Notes under the pieces: generated by a model
The model's input: only the letters and a program-made list of their open reading frames with translations
The model's database searches: none
What the model was told of the DNA's origin: nothing
Translations under genes and position numbers: made by a program
Shown: positions 1-6,026 of the stretch, piece after piece
How the letters are laid out: the number at the start of each line of letters is the position of its first letter
Numbering within the stretch: the first letter of the stretch is position 1
NCBI GenBank assembly: GCA_002297645.1
Contig: DBMH01000003.1
Coordinates: forward strand, 1 to 10,944
DNA from: Rhodanobacteraceae bacterium UBA703
GTDB lineage: Bacteria > Pseudomonadota > Gammaproteobacteria > Xanthomonadales > Rhodanobacteraceae
Reading direction: 5' to 3'
DNA: 10,944 nt

Positions 1-1
1 G

Positions 2-3000
2 AAGGCGCGGCGGGCCGCCCGCGACGCCCGCCTGCCGGAGATCCGCGTCGACGAAGCGCTGCCGATCGCCGCGCGAGCGGACGAGATTGTCGAGTTGATC
101 CGCCGGCACCCGGTCGTCGTGCTCGCGGGCGAGACCGGCTCCGGCAAGACCACGCAATTGCCCAAGCTCTGCCTCGCCGCCGGACGCGGCACGGCGGGGA
201 TGATCGGTTGCACGCAGCCGCGCCGTATCGCCGCACGCACGGTCGCGCGCCGCGTCGCCAGCGAACTCGGCACGCAGGTCGGCGACCTCGTCGGCTTCCA
301 GGTGCGCTTCGCCGACCAGTCCGGCGAGAATGCCCTGGTCAAGTTCATGACCGACGGCATCCTGCTCGCCGAGACCCAGGGCGATCCGTGGCTGTCGGCC
401 TACGACACGATCATCCTCGACGAGGCGCACGAGCGCAGCCTCAACATTGATTTCCTGCTCGGCTACCTGAAGCGCCTGCTGGCGAAGCGGCGCGATCTCA
501 AGCTGATCGTGACCTCGGCGACGATCGACACGGCCCGGTTCGCCGAGCATTTCGGCGGCGCGCCGGTGGTCGAGGTCGAGGGGCGCACGTATCCGGTCGA
601 GGTGCGCTGGCGGCCCATGGATGCGTTGGCGGATGCAGGTCGCCAGGATCGACCTTCCCCGGCGGCGAAAGAAAGGAAGGGGCCGGCGGAGGCCGACCGG
701 GCGGGCAGGGGAGGCCGGAACGATCTCTCCCTCGCCGAGCAGGTCGTCGCCGTCGCCGACGAGATCACGCAGTCCGATCCGCGTGGCGACGTGCTCGTGT
801 TCCTGCCCGGCGAGCGCGAGATCCGCGACGCCCATCTCGCGCTGTCGCGGCGCAAGTACCGCGAGACCGAAGTCCTCGCCTTGTACGCGCGCCTGTCCAA
901 CGCCGAGCAGGACCGCGTGTTCAAGCCCGGTCCGCAGCGCCGCATCGTGCTCGCGACGAACGTCGCCGAGACCTCGCTGACGGTGCCTCGCATCCGCTAC
1001 GTGATCGACACCGGCACCGCGCGCGTCAAGCGCTACAGCCCGCGCAACCAGCTCGAGCGGCTTCATATCGAGCCGATCTCGCAGGCGGCCGCCGACCAGC
1101 GCAAGGGACGTTGCGGCCGTGTCGGCCCCGGCGTCTGCTACCGCCTCTACGCCGAAGACGACTACGCGCAGCGCGCGCGCTACACCGATCCGGAGATCCT
1201 GCGCACCTCCCTTGCCGGAGTGATCCTGCGCATGCTCGCGCTGAAGCTCGGCGATCCGTCGGACTTCCCGTTCGTGGAGGCGCCGGGCGAGCGCGCGATC
1301 GGTGACGGCTATCGCCGCCTGGCCGAACTCGGCGGCGTGGACGACGGGAAACGGCTCACCGACATCGGCCGCGTGATGGCGCGGCTGCCGATCGACGTCG
1401 CGCTCTCGCGCATGCTGGTCGAGGCCGGGCAGCGCGGCGCTTTGCGCGAGCTGCTCGTGCTCGCCGCCTTCCTCAGCGTGCAGGACCCGCGCGAGCGTCC
1501 GGCCGACGCGCGCCAGCAGGCGGATGCCGCGCACGCGGAATTCGCCGATCCGAAGTCCGATTTCATCGGCGTGCTCAAGCTGTGGACCGCCTACAGCGCC
1601 GCACACGAGGACCTGACGCAATCGAGGCTGCGCGACTGGTGCCAGGCGCGCTTCCTGTCGTTCCTGCGCATGCGCGAATGGCGCGAGCTGCATCGGCAGT
1701 TGCTGGTGCTGGCGACGGAGGAGTTGCGCTGGTCGCTGGACAAGGCGCCGCCGCCGGGCAACCGCCCCGTTGATGCGGGATCGGCGAAGGGACGGGGACC
1801 GGAGAAGAAGCCGCGTCCCGGAACCGACGCCGCCGGCGAGGGCGACGCGCGGGATGCGCAAGGCTACGAGGCGATCCATCGCTGCCTGCTGTCCGGCTGG
1901 CCGACGCAGGTGGGCCTCAAGGACGAGCGCGGCCAGTACCGCGGGACGCGCGAGCGCAGGTTCTCGGTGTTCCCCGGTTCGTCGGTGGCGAAGTCGCCGC
2001 CGCAGTGGCTGCTCGCCGGTCAGATCCTCGATCTCGCCAAGGTCTACGCGATGCTCTGCGCGAAGGTCGAGCCGGCCTGGATCGAGCAGCAGGCTGCGCA
2101 CCTCGTCAAGAAAAGCTGGCGCGATGCGCACTGGTCGCGCAAGCGCGGTGCCGTGGTCGCGTTCGAGCAGGTGACGCTGTTCGGCCTGACCCTGGTCGAG
2201 AAGCGGCCGGTACAGTTCGGTTCGCAGGACCCGGCACGGGCGCACGGGATCTTCGTGCTGGAAGCGCTTGCGCGTTGCGACATCGACGCCCGTGCCGATT
2301 TCGTTCGCGCGAACGCGCGCGTGCTCGCGGAAGCGCGCGAGGTCGAGGCCAAACGCCGGCGCAGCGGGCTGTTGCGCGCCGACGAGGAACTCGCTGCCTT
2401 CTTCGCCGGCAAGGTGCCCGAGAGCGTGCACACGGCGGTCGCGCTCGACGCGTGGTACCGCAAGGCCTCGCCGACGGAGCAGGCCGCGGTGCACTGGTCG
2501 CTGGCCGACGTGATGGGCGAATCCTCCGGCCCCGGCGCGCGCGATTTTCCGGCCCAGCTCGACCTCGGCGGGCACAAGCTGCGCCTCGCCTACCGCTTCG
2601 TGCCCGGCGACGCCGCCGACGGCGTGACCTTGCACGTACCGCTCGCGTTCGTGAACGCGGTGCCGACAGCGCGTTGCGAGTGGCTGGTGCCCGGACTGCT
2701 GGCGGAGAAGGTCGCCGAGGCGATCCGCGGCCTGCCCAAGGCCTTGCGTCGCAATTTCGTGCCGGCGCCGGATTTCGCGCGTGCCTTCGCCGAAGCCGAA
2801 ACGCCGCGCGACGAGCCTTTGTTCGCGGCGCTCGCCAAGTACCTGACGCGCGTCACCGGCGCCGTCGTGACGGCGACGGACTTCGCCGGCGCCGAGTTGC
2901 CCGCGCACCTGTCGATGAATTTCCGCATCTACGACGAGCAGGGGCGCACGCTGGTCGAGAGCCGCGACCTGGCCGCGATCCAGGCGCAATGGACCGGTGC

Positions 3001-3901
3001 CGCGCGCATGGCGTTCTCGCAACGCGCCGACGTCGAGCTGACGCGCGAGGACGTCGACACCTTCGATTTCGAGGACATTCCGGCCAGTCTCGTGTCGAGC
3101 GGCGGGCTGGCCGCGTTCCCGGCCCTCGTCGACCTCGGCGAGAGCGTCGCGCTGCGCGTGTTCGAACGGCACGACGAAGCGCAATCCGAGCATCGTCGCG
3201 GCGTCGAGCGGCTGTTGCGCCGCGCGCTGGCCGATCGCATCAAGCAGGCGCGACGCCAGCTTCCGCTGAACAACGCGCTGATGCTGAAGTGGGCCGCGAT
3301 CGGCACGGCCGAGGCGCTGCGTGCGGATCTCGTCGAAGCGGCACTCGTCGAGTTGCTCCGCTCGCGAGAGCCGGATATCCGCAGCCGCGCTGCGTTCGAG
3401 CATGCGAAGGAAGCGATCGCGCGAGGGCTGTTCCCCGCCGCGATCGAACGGTTGAAGCAGGCGGAGGCGGTCATTGCGGCCTATGCGGAACTGCAGCCCC
3501 TGCTGCAGCCGCCGCTGATGGGCTTCGCGAAGGCGAACTACGACGACCTGCGCGAGCAACTCGGCGAGTTGCTGTTCCCGGGCTTCCTGCGCGAGATCGA
3601 CACGTCACGCCTCGCGCAGTATCCGCGCTATCTGAAGGCGATGAAGCTACGTGCGGAACGCTTGCGCCAGGACCCTGCCAAGGACCAGTCGCGCATGCTC
3701 GCCCTGCAGGGCTACTGGCGCGACTACCTCAAGCTGCGTGCGGAGCGTGGCGCGGAGGGCGCGGATCTGGCCGAGCTGCGCTGGGCGATCGAGGAACTGC
3801 GCGTGTCGACGTTCGCGCAGGAATTGCGCACGGCCGAGTCGGTGTCGCCGAAGCGCATCGCGAAGCTGGTCGAGGAGTTGCGCTCGCCGAGGCGGGGCTG
3901 A
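2..3901 (+). CDS. hrpA: ATP-dependent RNA helicase HrpA (DEAH box), 5' end cut by window
   Basis: Cytoplasmic DEAH-box RNA helicase; in E. coli HrpA is linked to mRNA processing and rescue of stalled or collided ribosomes. The frame is open from base 2, so the true start lies to the left. The 1299 residues seen, against about 1300 in whole E. coli HrpA, suggest that only a few tens of residues are missing, since extra inserts add length. Numbering from the first visible codon: Walker A GETGSGKT at 43-50, DEAH at 140-143, SAT at 172-174, motif V near 317-331 (ATNVAETSLTVP), motif VI QRKGRCGRVGPG at 366-377. HA2/winged-helix and OB-like regions follow, then the long HrpA-specific C-terminal domain (DUF3418 type) to the end. 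Two Gly/Pro/Arg/Lys-rich stretches (bases about 620-722 and 1739-1862) have no counterpart in my memory of the E. coli protein. A TTG at 95 can open a shorter frame, but homology clearly continues upstream of it. Transcription meets the - strand gene at 4033 head-on. Confidence 0.96.
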   Translation, partial: KARRAARDARLPEIRVDEALPIAARADEIVELIRRHPVVVLAGETGSGKTTQLPKLCLAAGRGTAGMIGCTQPRRIAARTVARRVASELGTQVGDLVGFQVRFADQSGENALVKFMTDGILLAETQGDPWLSAYDTIILDEAHERSLNIDFLLGYLKRLLAKRRDLKLIVTSATIDTARFAEHFGGAPVVEVEGRTYPVEVRWRPMDALADAGRQDRPSPAAKERKGPAEADRAGRGGRNDLSLAEQVVAVADEITQSDPRGDVLVFLPGEREIRDAHLALSRRKYRETEVLALYARLSNAEQDRVFKPGPQRRIVLATNVAETSLTVPRIRYVIDTGTARVKRYSPRNQLERLHIEPISQAAADQRKGRCGRVGPGVCYRLYAEDDYAQRARYTDPEILRTSLAGVILRMLALKLGDPSDFPFVEAPGERAIGDGYRRLAELGGVDDGKRLTDIGRVMARLPIDVALSRMLVEAGQRGALRELLVLAAFLSVQDPRERPADARQQADAAHAEFADPKSDFIGVLKLWTAYSAAHEDLTQSRLRDWCQARFLSFLRMREWRELHRQLLVLATEELRWSLDKAPPPGNRPVDAGSAKGRGPEKKPRPGTDAAGEGDARDAQGYEAIHRCLLSGWPTQVGLKDERGQYRGTRERRFSVFPGSSVAKSPPQWLLAGQILDLAKVYAMLCAKVEPAWIEQQAAHLVKKSWRDAHWSRKRGAVVAFEQVTLFGLTLVEKRPVQFGSQDPARAHGIFVLEALARCDIDARADFVRANARVLAEAREVEAKRRRSGLLRADEELAAFFAGKVPESVHTAVALDAWYRKASPTEQAAVHWSLADVMGESSGPGARDFPAQLDLGGHKLRLAYRFVPGDAADGVTLHVPLAFVNAVPTARCEWLVPGLLAEKVAEAIRGLPKALRRNFVPAPDFARAFAEAETPRDEPLFAALAKYLTRVTGAVVTATDFAGAELPAHLSMNFRIYDEQGRTLVESRDLAAIQAQWTGAARMAFSQRADVELTREDVDTFDFEDIPASLVSSGGLAAFPALVDLGESVALRVFERHDEAQSEHRRGVERLLRRALADRIKQARRQLPLNNALMLKWAAIGTAEALRADLVEAALVELLRSREPDIRSRAAFEHAKEAIARGLFPAAIERLKQAEAVIAAYAELQPLLQPPLMGFAKANYDDLREQLGELLFPGFLREIDTSRLAQYPRYLKAMKLRAERLRQDPAKDQSRMLALQGYWRDYLKLRAERGAEGADLAELRWAIEELRVSTFAQELRTAESVSPKRIAKLVEELRSPRRG

Positions 3902-3959
3902 ATCGGGCAGCGCCAGCCTCCAGGCACCGCCGCCGCCGTTTCCGGGGGATGTCCGGAGC

Positions 3960-3984
3960 GGGGCCGGCGGCGGACGCCGGCCCC
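3960..3984. terminator. GC hairpin between convergent genes, possible bidirectional terminator
   Basis: Perfect 9-bp inverted repeat, GGGGCCGGC (3960-3968) and GCCGGCCCC (3976-3984), with a 7-base loop. It lies 59 bases after the hrpA stop and 49 bases past the stop of the - strand gene. A second hairpin, CGCGGGA (3990-3996) and TCCCGCG (3999-4005), sits right beside it. Neither has a T-tract on either strand, so this is not a classic intrinsic terminator. The position between two convergent stops supports a role in transcript ending or 3'-end protection. Confidence 0.45.
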
Positions 3985-4032
3985 GGCGACGCGGGAGTTC
4001 CCGCGCCGTCCATCGCGGATTCCGCGCTCAGC

Positions 4033-4503
4033 TCACTTGACGCGCTGGACGCGGACGCTGCAGCCGCAGCCGTCGACGACCATCAGCCAGCTGCCGAGCA
4101 TCATCGGCTTGATCTTGACCTTGGGGTTGTCCATCTCGCCCGCCGAGAACGTGCCGGACTCGGCCTGCTGCCACTCCTGGCCGTTGTCGAGCCGGAACAC
4201 GGACTTGCCGCGCCAGCCGGTGAACGTGCCGGTGATGCGCGTCTCGATCAGATCGCGCTCCGTCGAGTCGGGGTAGAACACCGGCTTTCCGCTCGCGGAA
4301 ACGTATTTCGTCTGCGTGCCTCCGCCGTGCGCCTGCAGCCAGGCATTCAGCCGCTGCAGTTCCTCCGGCGACAGCTTGTCGAGGCCGGTCGAGCGGAATT
4401 CCGCCTGCGACATGCGCTCTTCGAGCGTGGGGGACTGGGTCTGGGCGGCAACCGCACCGGCGGCGGCCAGGAGGATCAGGGCGAGGCTCGAAATGGGGCG
4501 CAT
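4033..4503 (-). CDS. Small exported protein of unknown function, 156 aa
   Basis: I chose the ATG at 4501-4503. The longer frame begins at a TTG (4543-4545) and would put 14 residues in front of a clean signal peptide. From this ATG the N-terminus is MRPISSLALILLAAAGAVAA, with probable signal-peptidase I cleavage after the AVA/AA around residues 18-20, giving a periplasmic or secreted protein of about 136 residues. The mature part begins with a predicted helical segment (about 25-58) containing GLDKLSPEELQRLNAWL, followed by a beta-rich half with FTGWRGKSVFRLDNGQEW (95-111), and ends in a VDGCGCSVRVQRVK tail with a C-x-C pair (146 and 148). I have an impression of similar unnamed proteins in Xanthomonadaceae, but no function is known to me. 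The gene is convergent with hrpA and divergent from the exported protein at 4760. The ribosome binding site is weak. The coding call is firm; no role can be assigned. Confidence 0.85.
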   Translation of the reverse strand: MRPISSLALILLAAAGAVAAQTQSPTLEERMSQAEFRSTGLDKLSPEELQRLNAWLQAHGGGTQTKYVSASGKPVFYPDSTERDLIETRITGTFTGWRGKSVFRLDNGQEWQQAESGTFSAGEMDNPKVKIKPMMLGSWLMVVDGCGCSVRVQRVK

Positions 4504-4597
4504 GGGTTTGATGGCTGCGGCGGCGATGCGTGACCGTCCCCGCAAAAATCCTTGTCCTTACACGAAGTTAACAGATGCACTCCGGCGCGGAAACCGG

Positions 4598-4603
4598 TAC
4601 GAT
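4598..4603 (+). promoter_or_regulatory. Candidate -10 element for the exported-protein gene at 4760
   Basis: TACGAT matches four of six bases of TATAAT and is followed by GGCGCG. I see no good -35 at 16-18 bases: TTAACA at 4568-4573 is a fair match but lies 24 bases away. If used, transcription would start near 4610 and give a leader of about 150 bases containing the hairpins at 4669-4690 and 4697-4725. Weak call, based on position and on the need for a promoter between divergent genes. Confidence 0.25.
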
Positions 4604-4668
4604 GGCGCGAATTTGAGTGTAGCACGCCCGCCGGACAGAGGTTCGAACGGGTGCTTCGAGTCAGACGA

Positions 4669-4690
4669 CGACCGGCCCCTGAGCCGGTCG
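4669..4690 (+). other. Perfect hairpin in the leader of the exported-protein gene
   Basis: CGACCGGC (4669-4676) and GCCGGTCG (4683-4690) form an 8-bp perfect stem with the six-base loop CCCTGA. No T-run follows on the + strand, so it is more likely an RNA-structure or attenuator element than a terminator. It lies about 70 bases before the ATG at 4760. Confidence 0.5.
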
Positions 4691-4696
4691 CAATCT

Positions 4697-4728
4697 ACGT
4701 GGACCTCGATCTTCGAGTCCCACGTGGG
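4697..4728 (+). promoter_or_regulatory. Second leader hairpin overlapping the palindrome CCCACGTGGG
   Basis: An inner stem CTCGA/TCGAG (4705-4709 with 4713-4717, loop TCT) stacks on an outer stem in which 4697-4703 pairs with 4718-4725, with one unpaired base on each side (C4704 and C4721). The 3' arm is shared with a perfect 10-base palindrome, CCCACGTGGG (4719-4728), 31 bases before the start codon. The same bases could therefore form the hairpin in RNA or serve as a dyad operator in DNA. The pairing is directly visible; the regulatory role is inference. Confidence 0.4.
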
Positions 4729-4759
4729 CCGTATCAAGTCGTAGCAAGAGAACTCGCGA

Positions 4760-5950
4760 ATGACGTCAGTCAAGAATTGGATGGTGGGTCTGGCCGCTGG
4801 TGCGGCGGCTATGGGTTCGGTGAGTGCGGTCGCGGATTCTCCGAAGCTCTCTATCGACAAGCAGTCGCAGACGGTGCAGACGCCGACCAGCGCGGCGTCC
4901 GGCATGACTTATCAGGCGACGGGCGCTCAAACGAGTACGCTTACCGTCTACACGGAGGGTTATCTGCTTTGCGGCAACATCGGATCCGATCAAACGCCGG
5001 TGAAGTTGGAGCTTGCTCACGAAGACCAGTCTTCTCAGCAGGCTCGTCGTTGGGCATTGCCCTCCGCCCTGGCCCGCAGCTTCTCGTATGCTTCGGGTGG
5101 TCTGGTCATCAATCCGGGCGATTCGTTGTCCTCGCTGGTTTGCCACAGCTTGGGTGTGGACGGTAGCGTGGCATCCGGTCTGCGCGAAGGGATCTTCGAC
5201 AACGGTTACGACTCTGCGACGGTCAGCAACTATAAGAGTCTGGTCAATTGGATTCCGTCAGCAGGCTTCGATTGGAACTCGCCGGATTGGGCCGAGGTAC
5301 CGCAGGATCCTTGTGGCTGGTCGACCTATGATGAGGCAAGGGCGAAGGAAGACGTGGCTTGTGCTGCTGTGACGGGCATCAGCGCCGCTTCCGTTCGAGC
5401 GCCGACCATGTTGACCGGGGTGACGCATGGTGTCGTTTTCACCTATGTGTTCCGTGTCGATGCTCGGTTCGGGGCACCTCCTGCAGGTCAGAACGGAGTG
5501 TTGCGTACGCCATTGCTGAATGCGTTGGCCGACCCGGATGCCACCCCGACGAGTATGCAGGTTCTCGTCCAAGATGCGTATGACTCCACGTATCTGTCCG
5601 CTTCCGGGAGCTACTGCACCTTCGCCACCCTTCCAGGAACGATCGACAACAACATCTGCAATGCCGCGGGCGTAACGGCGGCCCCCTTGCCGGCAAGCGG
5701 TCTGTTGAATATCCCGTTCGCCGTTGGGCAACAGCTGCCATCGCCTGTTTCGCAGTCCTTCTATGTCGCCGTGAATCGGACCATCGCCGGAGCACCTCAA
5801 CTCAATGGAGGTACGCCGATCGTGGTAGCGTCGATCCTGGTGGACCCGGTGGTGTCGGCGGAAGGTGCCGACGATTTCCGCGGCGACAATGCCGTCTTTG
5901 GGTTCATGCCGAGCTCGAGCGGTTTCCCCTGGATGGGTGGCAACCCGTAA
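4760..5950 (+). CDS. Unrecognised exported protein with six cysteines, 396 aa
   Basis: The ATG at 4760 is preceded by AAGAG (4746-4750) at nine bases, a usable ribosome binding site. The N-terminus MTSVKNWMVGLAAGAAAMG is a signal peptide with likely cleavage after AVA (23-25), before Asp26. The mature chain of about 371 residues is rich in Ser, Ala, Gly, Val and Thr and looks mostly beta. It carries six cysteines (71, 128, 185, 201, 286, 300), enough for three disulfides, and has no other membrane segment. The C-terminus is PSSSGFPWMGGNP, without an LPxTG-type, PEP-CTERM or autotransporter-like end that I can recognise. I do not recognise the family. Base and codon use differ from the neighbours: three 60-base lines inside the gene count 50-57% G+C, with many T-ending codons, against 67-75% in relA and kinase lines. 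This suggests recent acquisition or weak codon selection. It has its own leader and a 3' hairpin, so it is probably a single-gene unit. It could be a surface, pilus-associated or outer-membrane-vesicle protein, but no motif decides this. Confidence 0.85.
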   Translation: MTSVKNWMVGLAAGAAAMGSVSAVADSPKLSIDKQSQTVQTPTSAASGMTYQATGAQTSTLTVYTEGYLLCGNIGSDQTPVKLELAHEDQSSQQARRWALPSALARSFSYASGGLVINPGDSLSSLVCHSLGVDGSVASGLREGIFDNGYDSATVSNYKSLVNWIPSAGFDWNSPDWAEVPQDPCGWSTYDEARAKEDVACAAVTGISAASVRAPTMLTGVTHGVVFTYVFRVDARFGAPPAGQNGVLRTPLLNALADPDATPTSMQVLVQDAYDSTYLSASGSYCTFATLPGTIDNNICNAAGVTAAPLPASGLLNIPFAVGQQLPSPVSQSFYVAVNRTIAGAPQLNGGTPIVVASILVDPVVSAEGADDFRGDNAVFGFMPSSSGFPWMGGNP

Positions 5951-5977
5951 CGCGCCTCTCGCAGGAATGTGCCTTAC

Positions 5978-6003
5978 CGATCGGCGCCTGCGGGCGCCGA
6001 TCG
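5978..6003 (+). terminator. Strong hairpin terminator after the exported-protein gene
   Basis: CGATCGGCGCC (5978-5988) and GGCGCCGATCG (5993-6003) form an 11-bp perfect stem closed by TGCG, starting 28 bases after the stop at 5950. The downstream CATTTCC is only mildly T-rich, so termination may be incomplete. The structure ends 23 bases before the relA start, so it may also act on relA by partial read-through. Confidence 0.7.
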
Positions 6004-6026
6004 CATTTCCGGTTCATGGATTCCCG

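Noticed and set aside
2005..4533. 842-codon + frame overlapping the hrpA end and the - strand exported gene
   Set aside because: Arg/Ala-rich out-of-frame translation of hrpA that continues antisense to the signal-peptide gene; typical high-GC artefact.
4540..4600. Possible - strand promoter (TTTCCG with TAACTT at 17 bases) for the gene at 4033-4503
   Set aside because: Both boxes match the consensus poorly; a promoter is expected here but I cannot point to it with confidence.
4638..4690. GGTTCGAAC resembling a tRNA T-arm, followed by a hairpin
   Set aside because: No acceptor stem, anticodon arm or D-arm can be placed around it and no CCA-proximal pairing exists.
5967..6026. Earlier in-frame ATG for relA at 5967
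   Set aside because: It would place the strong 5978-6003 hairpin inside the coding region, AGGA touches the ATG with no spacing, and the added residues do not resemble RelA N-termini.
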